From the NCBI RefSeq assembly GCF_009176545.1, contig NZ_VTOJ01000001.1:1426001-1490000 (forward strand): 64,000 bases of DNA. The letters are read 5' to 3'. Shown in pieces: positions 26,801 through 34,814 of the stretch (its first letter is position 1; each line of letters opens with the position of its first letter). The stretch is from Salinigranum salinum. Lineage in GTDB: Archaea; Halobacteriota; Halobacteria; Halobacteriales; Haloferacaceae. The position numbers and the translations under genes were made by a program. The notes under the pieces were generated by a model. It was not told where the DNA came from and searched no databases. It saw nothing but the letters and a program-made list of their open reading frames with translations.

Positions 26801-26921
26801 CTCGGTTCGGACCGTCGTGGTCGTCGCCGTCCCACCGGGCAAACTCGGTGTCGGCGACACCGACGGACAGGCCGTCGAGACGTCGCCGGGGTGGGGATCG
26901 ACGGGAGGGGATCCGGAGTGA
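23895..26921 (+). CDS. Giant pilin-like surface protein (DUF7286-like)
   Basis: 1008 residues. The N terminus MRLADDTRG precedes RIPFALVGVLLLLGSTTYAT, again R-G plus hydrophobic stalk, so it is predicted to be processed and assembled like a pseudopilin even though it is about ten times the usual size. The remainder is extracytoplasmic: Thr/Ala/Arg-rich helical and strand segments with many N-x-T/S sequons (NGT, NVS, NRT, NET), few Cys and a distal domain WYATVNVWTVSVRGEYPRF. In Tad systems a long TadG pseudopilin plays a tip or anchoring role, a possible analogue. It is the last gene of the cluster. Confidence 0.87.
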   Translation: MRLADDTRGRIPFALVGVLLLLGSTTYATTLATDGVRVDRDVEVAMDRATAASETALRTAVSRAARDAARTPVVAPASNSWGDVLNDSRPFRDSFRVRIYAAAREGFDRAAYTHGDVTAAASLPPTPTPAALDAELDRITVVGVENGTALRVTVRNVSVVARQDGQVVARETRNRTVTVATPVLAMHDRTVRFERSLERGPLEGRGLGRRLTARLYPLAWARGYAQWSGLPISNVLSTRHVGVATNGAVLELQREAYGRSDPTGRVGYTRALVRLGVADARQGVSSPATSVAASLTDSAGTLDPNDVPERVPRLAVSDAPGPDDEMTVGVNETADRAFVAFLVGSGGPGFDDTLARAYSAELRARTTATLLETESWPRPRAPSPGATLEDETVQRDATVAPGDGPLPPTVGGWTRFRNATREVTVTHRIEWTWARGNETVTRTATVTERYAVGVAVDARPMRLESVPERPIDPLFERGGALDGPNLADAPDRSTRFVGAHGGVESIAARRALAGSHEPNGTVTGDRPADLDGWVYDDLASLRREVRNVSVAVPASRAATGSANPSARLADRLRERRSALVAAPARYDGVADRARVAARAAYLDRVIARLDGRTTATTDANARLVEYLRTRDVDLPGRTTDVLTNRTAIPRDSPPVAGPLGGEDVFVPQGGPAYLDVRGIDESDAAWTERTGTDYPLATRNVNVFTVPYGDAADAVVGSVAGAKTVRLHTAALTLRAAENVAAADANADLRTRRALLRGEINDSLVAVDQRVDDVLFRETSLGPHERRRAVDDAFARWDRPSARALAVTNGSFVPAVVDEAGVEGRAADRLRVHLRVAVADLRDSPETRVDHRPVNSTASTVRRVSTTVATEALGTAVANGTERLAARTKGTAVVLPAGLPLLPTPANWYATVNVWTVSVRGEYPRFAVRSRRGAPGETVTYVRDGGVAALDLDGDGGTEALGTAERVDVSVRTVVVVAVPPGKLGVGDTDGQAVETSPGWGSTGGDPE

Positions 26922-26956
26922 CAACGGTTTTGACCCCGCCGCATCGACAGACGGGC

Positions 26957-27382
26957 ATGCTCTACGACGTGGTCGACGACCCAGCGTCGCGGACGGCGTC
27001 CGAACTCCGTGCCGCGTACGAACGGGCGCTCGCCGACGTGGTCGACACCCACGGCGTCGCGGCCGTCGCGGCCGACGCCGACGTCGACGAGGACCGGCTC
27101 CGCGCGCTCGCCGCGGGCGACGACCTCGATCTGACCGTCGAGGAGGCGATGGCCGTGCTCGCCGTCGACGCCGACCGCGACGCCGAGACCATGGCGCTCG
27201 AACTCCGGGACCGGCTCCTGATGGGGATGACGACCGGCGTCCTCGACGTCGACACGCTCGCCGCCGAGACGGGTCTCGACATCTCGGGCCAGGAGGTCCA
27301 GCAGTCGCTCGAGGGGCGTCGACAGACGACGCTCGACGAACTCGCGGCGATCCACCGCGTCATCGCGACCCGGAACCAGTAA
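26957..27382 (+). CDS. Haloarchaeal DUF5791-like protein
   Basis: 141 residues, all helical and acidic. The N-terminal half contains a helix-turn-helix-like stretch (VAAVAADADVDEDRLRALAA), followed by LTVEEAMAVLAVD and a second repeat of similar shape (VLDVDTLAAETGLDISGQEV). It may therefore be a small regulator, but the recognition helix is acidic, so DNA binding is doubtful. ATG 26957 is supported by GGTTTTGAC about 28 nt upstream; a GTG at 26918 overlapping the previous stop is the alternative. The epimerase gene follows 14 bp downstream. Confidence 0.82.
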   Translation: MLYDVVDDPASRTASELRAAYERALADVVDTHGVAAVAADADVDEDRLRALAAGDDLDLTVEEAMAVLAVDADRDAETMALELRDRLLMGMTTGVLDVDTLAAETGLDISGQEVQQSLEGRRQTTLDELAAIHRVIATRNQ

Positions 27383-27396
27383 CCGGGGGTGCACTC

Positions 27397-28296
27397 GTGC
27401 ACATCGTCGTCCTCGGCTGTGGCTACGTCGGACTCGAACTCGGCCGTCAGCTCCGCGACCGTGGCCACGACGTCGTCGGCGTCCGGCGATCGGACGAAGG
27501 TCTCGATGCGGTCGCCGAGGCGGGACTCGACCCCGTGCGTGCGGACGTCACCGACCCCGGGTCGCTCGCCGACCTCCCCGACACCGACTGGCTCGTCTTC
27601 GCGGCGAGCTCCGGCGGCCGCGGCGCCGACGCTGCCCGGCGGGTGTTCGTCGACGGGCTGGAGAACGCCGTTGAGGAGTTCTCGGCGCGCGAGTTGCCAC
27701 CGACGCGACTGGTGTACACGTCGTCGACCGGCGTCTACGGCGACCACGACGGCGACTGGGTCGACGAGGAGACACCCCTGGAGCCGACGACCGAGAAGAC
27801 GCGCGTGCTCGCCGAGGCGGAGGACGTGGCGCTGTCGGCCCCGGTGCCCGCGACCGTGACGCGGTTCGCCGGGCTCTACGGCCCGTCGCGGTACCGCCTC
27901 GAACGCTACCTCAAGGGCCCCGTGACCGACGGCTACCTCAACATGGTCCACCGCGACGACGCCGCCGGCGCGGTCCGGTTCGTCCTCGAACACGGTGACG
28001 CCCCCGAACGGGACCGCGATGTCGACGGCGTGCTCCTGGTCGTCGACGACGAACCCGTCTCGAAGTGGACGTTCGCCGACTGGCTCGCGGACGCCTGCGG
28101 CGCCGAACGGCCGCCGAAGCGGACCAAGGCGGAGCGACTCGCCGCGGGCGACCTCTCGGAGGCGGCCCGTCGTCGGATCCTGACGAGCAAACGCTGTTCG
28201 AACGACCGGCTCCGCGAACTCGGATACACGTTCGAGTATCCGACGTTCCGCGAGGGCTACCAGGCTGCCGTCGACGCCTACCGCGAGACACCCTGA
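27397..28296 (+). CDS. NAD-dependent epimerase/dehydratase family protein (atypical SDR)
   Basis: 299 residues from GTG 27397. The Rossmann start VHIVVLGCGYVGLELGRQLR carries the G-x-G-x2-G nucleotide motif. VYTSSTGVYGDHDGDWVDEE supplies the SDR Ser and Tyr-x-x equivalents (STGVYG), and TRFAGLYGPSRYRLERYL and LNMVHRDDAAGAV are typical of extended, YeeZ/WcaG-like SDRs. The catalytic Lys of the usual YxxxK is not clear (YGDHD), as in many atypical members. Substrate unknown. It follows the DUF5791-like gene and probably shares its transcript. Confidence 0.88.
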   Translation: MHIVVLGCGYVGLELGRQLRDRGHDVVGVRRSDEGLDAVAEAGLDPVRADVTDPGSLADLPDTDWLVFAASSGGRGADAARRVFVDGLENAVEEFSARELPPTRLVYTSSTGVYGDHDGDWVDEETPLEPTTEKTRVLAEAEDVALSAPVPATVTRFAGLYGPSRYRLERYLKGPVTDGYLNMVHRDDAAGAVRFVLEHGDAPERDRDVDGVLLVVDDEPVSKWTFADWLADACGAERPPKRTKAERLAAGDLSEAARRRILTSKRCSNDRLRELGYTFEYPTFREGYQAAVDAYRETP

Positions 28297-28365
28297 GGGA
28301 TTTCGTCCCTCGCGAAGCGACAGGACGTGGGAATCTTCATGAACTTCGACATAGACAGGGCGGGT

Positions 28366-29562
28366 ATGCCGCCACGAACGGACGCGGCCGCCGTCGTCCC
28401 CGACGGCGGGTCGGTCATCGACGCGGTCGGGTCGCTCGTGCGCGCGTACCCCGAACTCGTCGTCGCGGTCTTCCTCGCGGCGGTCACGCTCGTCGGCGGT
28501 GCGTACGCCATCCTGCGGTTCAAGCGACCGACGGGGACGCGGTTCCTCGAGGCGCTGGCGAGTCGCGACGAGGTCGCGGTGCTGATGCATCCGAACCCCG
28601 ATCCCGACGCGATGGCCGCAGCCATTGGTGTCGCCTGTCTCGCGCGTCAGGTCGACACGGAGGCGACCCTCCAGTACACGGGTGAGATCCGTCACCAGGA
28701 GAACCGCGCGTTCCGGACCGTCCTCAACCTCGACATGACCCCCATCGAGCACGTCTCCGAACTCGCCGCCGAAGCCGTCGTCCTCGTCGACCACAACGAA
28801 CCGCGGGGGTTCGCGGGTGCCGAGGGCGTCCTCCCCTTCGCGGTCGTCGATCACCACCCCGGCGACGGAACCGGTGAGGCGTTCACCGACGTCCGGACCG
28901 ACTACGGCGCCTGTTCGAGCATCGTGGCCGAATACTTCCGCGACGTGGGTGCGACGCCGGTCCCCCCGGACATGCACGCCTCGGAGATCCCCGCCGAGTA
29001 CACGCTCCCGTCGACGATCTCGACGGGCCTCCTCTACGGCATCCTCACCGACACGGACCGGCTCATCGCCGGCTGTTCGGCCCCGGACTTCTCCGCGGCG
29101 GGCTACCTCTATCCGGGGATCGACGAGGACCTCCTCAACCGGATCGCCAATCCGGAGGTGTCGAAGGAGGTGCTGGAGGCGAAGGCGCGCGCGATCGCCG
29201 GCAAGCAGGTGCGCGGCCCGTTCCTCGTCAGCGACATCGGCGCGCTCTCGAACCTGGACGCGATCCCGCAGGCCGCGGACGAACTCATCAAGATGGAGGG
29301 CGTGACGGCGACCGTCGTCGTCGGCGAGAAGAGCGGGAACATCTACCTCTCAGGCCGGTCGCGCGACGATCGCGTCCACATGGGCCGTACCCTGGAGGCG
29401 GCACTGACCGACATCCCCGGCTCCTCCGCCGGCGGCCACGCCCGGATGGGTGGCGCGCAGATCATGGGAAACGACGGTGTCGTCGACACCGACGGCGGCC
29501 TGCGCGTCGAACGCGAGGCGCTCGTCGAACGGCTGTTCGACTCGATGTCCGGCGAGACGTAG
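28366..29562 (+). CDS. DHH/DHHA1 family phosphoesterase with N-terminal membrane anchor
   Basis: 398 residues. One transmembrane helix near residues 25-45 (LVVAVFLAAVTLVGGAYAIL) precedes a DHH phosphoesterase: HPNPDPDAMAAAIG, VVLVDHNEPRGF and AVVDHHPGDG hold the metal-binding Asp/His residues, and the C-terminal DHHA1 part has GRSRDDRVHMGRTLEAAL and SSAGGHARMGGAQI. Related enzymes degrade oligoribonucleotides or cyclic dinucleotides (NrnA, GdpP, archaeal c-di-AMP phosphodiesterases), so c-di-AMP turnover at the membrane is possible. Starts at GTG 28327 or ATG 28339 are also in frame. Confidence 0.88.
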   Translation: MPPRTDAAAVVPDGGSVIDAVGSLVRAYPELVVAVFLAAVTLVGGAYAILRFKRPTGTRFLEALASRDEVAVLMHPNPDPDAMAAAIGVACLARQVDTEATLQYTGEIRHQENRAFRTVLNLDMTPIEHVSELAAEAVVLVDHNEPRGFAGAEGVLPFAVVDHHPGDGTGEAFTDVRTDYGACSSIVAEYFRDVGATPVPPDMHASEIPAEYTLPSTISTGLLYGILTDTDRLIAGCSAPDFSAAGYLYPGIDEDLLNRIANPEVSKEVLEAKARAIAGKQVRGPFLVSDIGALSNLDAIPQAADELIKMEGVTATVVVGEKSGNIYLSGRSRDDRVHMGRTLEAALTDIPGSSAGGHARMGGAQIMGNDGVVDTDGGLRVEREALVERLFDSMSGET

Positions 29563-30065
29563 CCGTGAATCCGGGCGTGACGAACGGGCCGGACAGGTGT
29601 TCGGTTCGACGATCCCGAAGCGGTAGTCCGAACCGACTGGAGTGAGGCGCTCCGACGTCGACGACATGGAGCGCACACGTACACCCGTGACCGTGCAGTC
29701 GCCCGGTCGGTGTGGCCTCCCCTCTCGACTCGTTCGTGTCACTCGCGTCACTCGCTCGCCTCTCGCGCGAGTCGCTCCGGTCCGTTCGCCGCCGCGCGCC
29801 AGCCGCGAGTGCCGCAGTGCGCTGCGGTGGCGCGTGCCGGCGCAGCCACGGAGACCGCACCTCACTCACCCGAGGGACGACCGAGCGGGTGACCCGACGG
29901 AGGGAGCGAAGGAGTCGGACGAGGTGGTCTGCGGTCTCGCTTCTCTGGTGCCCGTGCGGTCTCTGTCCCGTCGATCCGGTCGAGGGAGCAAACGACACGT
30001 CCCGATCTGCCGCCAACGTCTCTCACGTCTCGCAAGGAGTATTCCGGTCGACGAGGATGGTCGCG
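29563..30065. other. Gene-free region with low-complexity CT/CG-rich stretch
   Basis: 503 bp with no supported gene. A stretch around 29735-29800 is made of short repeated words (tcactcg, tctcgcgcgag) without regular period. The base composition falls towards the MBL gene that follows. It may be decayed sequence at the edge of an acquired segment. Confidence 0.4.
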
Positions 30066-30944
30066 TTAGCCCTCGATCGGCCGCCATTCCCATGCCTCGC
30101 CCGCCTGCGTGATCTGTCCCAACCCCGGTTCGGGGAAGTGATAGGCGAGCACTGACACGTGTTCGGCTGCAGCGTCCTCCAAAAGCCGTTCTCTGGTTGT
30201 GACAACCTGATCTGGATCGTGATCGGTGACGCCATACCACGTCGGGTGTGCGAGATGGATCGGGTGAAGCACCGTGTCGACGAGATGCAACAGGTGGTCG
30301 TCCTCGGAAGCGACCGAAACGGCCACGTGGCCGGGAGTGTGTCCTGGTGCCGGAAGAACACGAACGCCCGGAACGACCTCCGTTTCGGTGTCGCTGTCGA
30401 CGAGTTCGAGTTGCTCCCTGATTGGTGGGAGTACCTTCCGGGGCACGTCACGGAGTACGGATCTGATGTCGTCGCCCACGGCAAGACCGGACAGATCGGG
30501 CTCCGAGGTCCAGAACTCCCACTCCGTGTCCGGCATGATATATCGCGCGTCCCGGAACGCTGGTTCCCCCTCGTCGTCCACGCAGCCTCCAACGTGGTCC
30601 GGATGACCGTGGGTGAGCAGCACCGTATCGATATCCTCGGGCTCGACACCCCCCTCGGAGAGGTTCGCACGTAAGTTCCCAGTCGTTGGCGCCAGGTCGC
30701 CGGCACCGGTGTCAACCAACACAGTGTGGTCACCCGTCTCGATCAATAGGCCCGGGTAGGGACTGACGTACTCTTCCCAGTGATCCGGATCGATGTCGTG
30801 ATCGCGTAGCGCCTGTGCCCGGTCTGACTCGGGCGCATTGGCGAAGAACATCTGTGCGGGGTGGGGGTACGCGAACGTCCCGTCTCGCACGATGGAGCAG
30901 TCGAACGTCCCGACGGTAAACCGGTAGGTATGCTTCGCCGCCAT
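30066..30944 (-). CDS. MBL-fold metallo-hydrolase (lactonase-like)
   Basis: 292 residues. The metallo-beta-lactamase signature THGHPDHVGGCVDD supplies H-x-H-x-D-H. Further metal ligands come from PAPGHTPGHVAVSV and HLVDTVLHPIHLAHPTWY. The N terminus (FTVGTFDCSIVRDGTFAYPH) and the layout (LLIETGDHTVLVDTGAGDL) are those of the AHL-lactonase/AttM-like and methyl-parathion-hydrolase-like branch, so a lactone or ester substrate is plausible. The gene is visibly less GC-rich and less codon-biased than its neighbours and is flanked by about 500 bp of gene-free DNA on each side, signs of recent acquisition. Monocistronic. Confidence 0.88.
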   Translation of the reverse strand: MAAKHTYRFTVGTFDCSIVRDGTFAYPHPAQMFFANAPESDRAQALRDHDIDPDHWEEYVSPYPGLLIETGDHTVLVDTGAGDLAPTTGNLRANLSEGGVEPEDIDTVLLTHGHPDHVGGCVDDEGEPAFRDARYIMPDTEWEFWTSEPDLSGLAVGDDIRSVLRDVPRKVLPPIREQLELVDSDTETEVVPGVRVLPAPGHTPGHVAVSVASEDDHLLHLVDTVLHPIHLAHPTWYGVTDHDPDQVVTTRERLLEDAAAEHVSVLAYHFPEPGLGQITQAGEAWEWRPIEG

Positions 30945-31406
30945 TATGTATCACTAGCAATCGTGTAGGACCTCTGGAAACAAAAGGGTGAACAGGCCGT
31001 CCCCCGGGAGACGAACCAGGTCCTCTCGACCGGTCGTGACTCTCCCGTCCACTACGTCCGATAGCGCCGGTCTGCTGTCTCCACCCTCTCCACTCGGCAC
31101 CCGGCTTCTGATCGTGTTCGAGTCGGTTTCAGTTGTCGCGCCGAATAGAGCGCGGGTCCCGGTCGGGAGTGTCTCCCCGGAACCTCCTCTTCGGGGTCGG
31201 TCGACAGTTCCACACTCACGCGCCCCAGGAGCGGTGCCAGTCTCGCGACGGAGGCTTCCGTACCGTCGGGTCGATACCGCGGAGCGATCACTCGTGGGGT
31301 CTCCACGTCGTCACGTACTGCCTCACGGTGTCTCCCTCGGTTTCCTCGTGGTCGAATCCACCATCGAGAAAGAACTTTACGTCTCACCGTTACGTCTTGA
31401 CATAGC
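30945..31406. other. Divergent intergenic region between MBL and acyl-CoA ligase genes
   Basis: 462 bp without a supported gene. It contains the promoter of the ligase, with CTTTACG near 31375 about 31 nt before its ATG, and presumably the MBL promoter near 30970-30990 (T-rich on the minus strand). Nothing else recognised. Confidence 0.45.
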
Positions 31407-32987
31407 ATGAACCGACCGATGACGACGCTCGATTTCCTCGACAGAGGGGTCGACGTCTATGGCGACGCCGTCGGTGTGATCGCCGACGACGGTACCGAGT
31501 ACACCTACACCGAGTTCGGCGAGCGGGTCGACCGCGCCGCGGCGGTGCTCTCGGGTCTCGGCATCGAGGAAGGCGACCGCGTGGCGCTGCTCTCGCCGAA
31601 CACACACTGGTTTCTGGAGACGCTGTTCGCGACCAACGTCCTCGGTGCCATCTCGGTCCCGCTCAACTACCGGCTCATCGCCGGGGACTACGAGTACATC
31701 CTCGACGACTGTGGGGCCCGGGTGGTCGTCGCCGACCACGCTTTCGCCGACAAGATCGAAGCGATCCGCGACCAGGTCCCCGCCACGACCTTCGTCGCCA
31801 ACCCGGCCGACCGCGTCGACGGCGACTGGCGCGATTACGAGACTCTCCTGGAAGAGGCAGACCCCGACGACGTCGAGCGGCCCGACATCTCCGAGGACGA
31901 CCCCGCGACGATCAACTACACGAGCGGGACGACCGGCGACCCGAAGGGTGTCGTCAGAACCCACCGCACCGAACACTGGCACGCGCTGGTCGCTACCCAC
32001 CACACCGAGATCACGGACGACGACGCCTACCTCTGGACGCTCCCGATGTTCCACGTCAACGGGTGGGGCTATCCCTACATGATCACCGGCGTCGGCGGGA
32101 CGCACGTCTGCCAGCGCCACTTCGACGCCGAGGACGCCTTCGAGCGAATCCACGCCCACGACGTGACCTACCTCTGTGGCGCACCCACGGTCCTCGAATC
32201 GCTGATCGACCACTACGAGAACCACGACATCGCGGCGACCGGCGACAAGCCGGTCAGGATCGCCACGGCGGCCAGCCCGCCGCCCAAGTCGACCATCCGG
32301 ACCGTCGAGGACGAACTCGGCTGGAACATCCTGCACGTCTACGGACTGACCGAGACCGGGCCGCTGATCACAACGAGCAACTCGCCGCGCCGGATCGAGA
32401 GCGAGGGTCGCCTCACGGTCAAGACCCGCCAGGGCCACGCCATGCTCGGGACCGAAGTGCGCGTCGTCGACGAGGACGGCGAGGACGTCCCTCGCGACGA
32501 CGAGACGATGGGCGAGATCGTCGTCCGCGGCAATCAGGTCATGGATCGCTACTGGAACAAACCCGAGCGGACCCGCGAGGCCTTCAGCGACCGGGTCGAC
32601 GGGTGGTTCCACACCGGCGACATCGCCACTGTCGACGAACGCGAGATGATCTCGATCAAGGGCCGCAAGAAGGACGTCATCATCAGCGGCGGCGAGAACA
32701 TCTCCAGCGTCGAGGTCGAGGACGCGCTCTACGAACACCCCGACATCGAGCGCGTCGCCGTGATCGGCGTCCCCCACGAGAAGTGGGGCGAGACGCCAAA
32801 AGCGATCGTCGTGCCCGTCGACGGTGCCGACCTCACCGAGGAGGGAGTCATCGCGTTCGCCCGCGACAACCTCGCGCACTTCAAGTGCCCGACCGTCGTC
32901 GAGTTCGTCGACGGCCTCCCCGAGACGTCCACGGGGAAGATCCGCAAGTTCGAACTCCGGGAGTCACACGGCGACCCCGCTGCGTGA
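31407..32987 (+). CDS. AMP-dependent acyl-CoA synthetase (fatty-acid--CoA ligase family)
   Basis: 526 residues, complete ANL-superfamily enzyme: P-loop NYTSGTTGDPKGVVRTH, acyl/adenylate motifs YGLTETGPL and VDGWFHTGD, hinge GRKKDVIISGGENISSVEVE and the C-terminal catalytic Lys in ETSTGKIRKFEL. It activates a carboxylic acid with ATP to acyl-AMP and then to acyl-CoA. The length and the PMFHVNGWGYPY stretch are closest to medium/long-chain fatty acyl-CoA ligases of the FadD/AlkK type; the exact acid is unknown. It has its own TATA-like box and no beta-oxidation neighbours. Confidence 0.92.
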   Translation: MNRPMTTLDFLDRGVDVYGDAVGVIADDGTEYTYTEFGERVDRAAAVLSGLGIEEGDRVALLSPNTHWFLETLFATNVLGAISVPLNYRLIAGDYEYILDDCGARVVVADHAFADKIEAIRDQVPATTFVANPADRVDGDWRDYETLLEEADPDDVERPDISEDDPATINYTSGTTGDPKGVVRTHRTEHWHALVATHHTEITDDDAYLWTLPMFHVNGWGYPYMITGVGGTHVCQRHFDAEDAFERIHAHDVTYLCGAPTVLESLIDHYENHDIAATGDKPVRIATAASPPPKSTIRTVEDELGWNILHVYGLTETGPLITTSNSPRRIESEGRLTVKTRQGHAMLGTEVRVVDEDGEDVPRDDETMGEIVVRGNQVMDRYWNKPERTREAFSDRVDGWFHTGDIATVDEREMISIKGRKKDVIISGGENISSVEVEDALYEHPDIERVAVIGVPHEKWGETPKAIVVPVDGADLTEEGVIAFARDNLAHFKCPTVVEFVDGLPETSTGKIRKFELRESHGDPAA

Positions 32988-33228
32988 CCCCGTCCGTTCC
33001 GGCCCGCTCGCCGTCGGCCCCCGGTTGAACGAGAGAACGAAGTGTAACACGCGTGCCGGTCACACCCTCTTGCCGACCACGTCCGCTCCCTCTCACACGC
33101 TGATCTCGACGCACGTGTGAGCTGTCACGGTGACCCGGGCGAGCACTCGCGTCGATCCCTCTCGCTCGACCGTTTCGACCGACTGCGAGACGCCAACGCC
33201 TAACCCTACTCGCCACCTCCCCTCCGAC

Positions 33229-34374
33229 ATGGCCACCCGTGAGGGAACCTGGCGCTACCGCAACCGCTTCGGCGACAGCTTCGGTCGCACCTACTTCCGT
33301 CGGTTCGGTCCCGGTGTCGTCTCCTCGCTGGGCGTCGGCACGTACCTCGGCGAGCCGACGGACGCCGTCGACGATCGATACCGCGAGGCGCTCGTCACGG
33401 CGTTCGAGCACGGGATCAACCTCGTCGACACGGCGGTCAACTACCGCTGTCAGCGCTCCGAGCGGGTCGTCGGACGGGCACTGGCCGACGCCGACGTCGA
33501 CCGCGACGAGGTGGTCGTCGCCACCAAGGGTGGGTTCGTCCCCTTCGACGGCTCCCGCCCCGCGGACCCGTCGGCGTACGTCCGCCGGGAGTTCCTCGAC
33601 ACCGGCCTCGTCTCGCCCGACGACCTCGCCCGCGGGAGCCACTGTCTCGCTCCCGACTTCCTCGACGCCATGCTCGACCGTTCGCTGTCGAACCTCGCGG
33701 TCGACCGGATCGACCTCTACTACGTCCACAACCCCGAGACGCAGCTGTCGGCCCGCTCGCGCGAGGCGGTGTACGATCGCCTCGAACGCGCGTTCACGCG
33801 GCTGGAGGAACGGCGAGCGGCCGGCGACGTCGGCACGTACGGCGTCGCGACGTGGAGCGCCTTCCGGGTCCTGCCGGAGCACGACCAGTACCTCTCGCTC
33901 GCGGAGGTCGTCGCCCGCGCCGAGGCGGCGGCCGACGCCGTCGGTGCCGCCGAGCCGGGACTGGCCGCGATCCAGCTCCCGTTCAACGTGACGATGGCCG
34001 ACGCGTTCACCGTCGCGGCACACGGCGACGACGATGACGCCGATGGCCGCGGGGGTGACGGCGACGGTCGCGCGGGTGACGACGACGGCCGCGGGCGACT
34101 GAGCGCGCTCCGGTACGCCCACGAACGTGGACTCCACGTGTTCACCTCGGCCAGCATCGCCCAGGGCGACCTCGCCCGCGCGGTTCCGGCGGCGGTCGAC
34201 GCCGAACTCGCGGGGGACACGCCGGCCCAGCGCGCGCTCAACTTCGCGCGGTCGGCTCCCGGGGTGACGGCTGCACTCGTCGGTGCGTCGCGTGCGTCGC
34301 ACGTCGCCGAGAACGTCGCCGCGGGCACGTTCGATCCGCTCGGGGCGCGGGCGTTCGACGCCGTGTTCGAGTGA
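33229..34374 (+). CDS. Aldo/keto reductase family protein
   Basis: 381 residues. The TIM-barrel oxidoreductase is recognised from SSLGVGTYLGEP, HGINLVDTAVNYRCQRSERV (catalytic Asp and Tyr), VVVATKGGFVPF (Lys), RIDLYYVHNPETQLS (His) and the NADPH-binding end NFARSAPGVTAALVGASRAS. About residues 264-290 form an Asp/Gly/Arg low-complexity insert encoded by imperfect repeats (34021-34098), placed in a loop late in the barrel. Substrate unknown. ATG 33229 follows a TATA-like CTAACCCTA at leaderless distance, so upstream in-frame codons are not used. Convergent with a zinc microprotein. Confidence 0.88.
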   Translation: MATREGTWRYRNRFGDSFGRTYFRRFGPGVVSSLGVGTYLGEPTDAVDDRYREALVTAFEHGINLVDTAVNYRCQRSERVVGRALADADVDRDEVVVATKGGFVPFDGSRPADPSAYVRREFLDTGLVSPDDLARGSHCLAPDFLDAMLDRSLSNLAVDRIDLYYVHNPETQLSARSREAVYDRLERAFTRLEERRAAGDVGTYGVATWSAFRVLPEHDQYLSLAEVVARAEAAADAVGAAEPGLAAIQLPFNVTMADAFTVAAHGDDDDADGRGGDGDGRAGDDDGRGRLSALRYAHERGLHVFTSASIAQGDLARAVPAAVDAELAGDTPAQRALNFARSAPGVTAALVGASRASHVAENVAAGTFDPLGARAFDAVFE

Positions 34375-34384
34375 ACGTCGCCGA

Positions 34385-34555
34385 CTACCGCAGCTCCTTC
34401 CACTGCCGACCGCACTCGGGACAGGTCCGGACGGAGAACACCTCGTCCGGGTCGTTCACCTTCTTCAGCGTCATCTCACAGTCGGTGCAGTTGAGTCGCT
34501 CGTAGTTGTCCTTGTACAACTCACCGTCACGAAGCCCTTTCCGCGTCGATTTCAT
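34385..34555 (-). CDS. Zinc-finger microprotein (HVO_0758-like)
   Basis: 56 residues. A basic N terminus (MKSTRKGLRDGELYKDNYER) precedes two CxxC knuckles, LNCTDCEMTL and RTCPECGRQW, 25-odd residues apart. The pattern fits a conserved haloarchaeal small zinc-finger family. The protein is likely monomeric with one zinc. Function unproven in this host. It sits 10 bp from the convergent aldo/keto reductase and is divergent from the MFS transporter. Confidence 0.85.
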   Translation of the reverse strand: MKSTRKGLRDGELYKDNYERLNCTDCEMTLKKVNDPDEVFSVRTCPECGRQWKELR

Positions 34556-34814
34556 GTGCGGCCGTTGGAGACGCCCGGGCAAAAAGACCCCACACGGCGT
34601 CTGACACGGAGCCGACACGCTGTCCCTCTCCGGTCTTTCCTGACCGTCCGTCGATCGTGACGATCGGGTGGGCGGGGATGGCGGGCGTCCGCGACGTCCG
34701 CTCCCCACGCTCCCTGCGGTCTTCGGTGTCGGGACGCGGGCTGTCGACTGCCACCACGGGACACCGGGACGTGGGAGTCGGAACGTTTGTGCGCCGACGT
34801 CCGGAACTCCCACC

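Noticed and set aside
29735..29800. CRISPR-like or satellite repeat from recurring tcactcg/tctcgcg words
   Set aside because: No regular unit length, no spacers of constant size and no palindromic repeat. It is simple low-complexity sequence.
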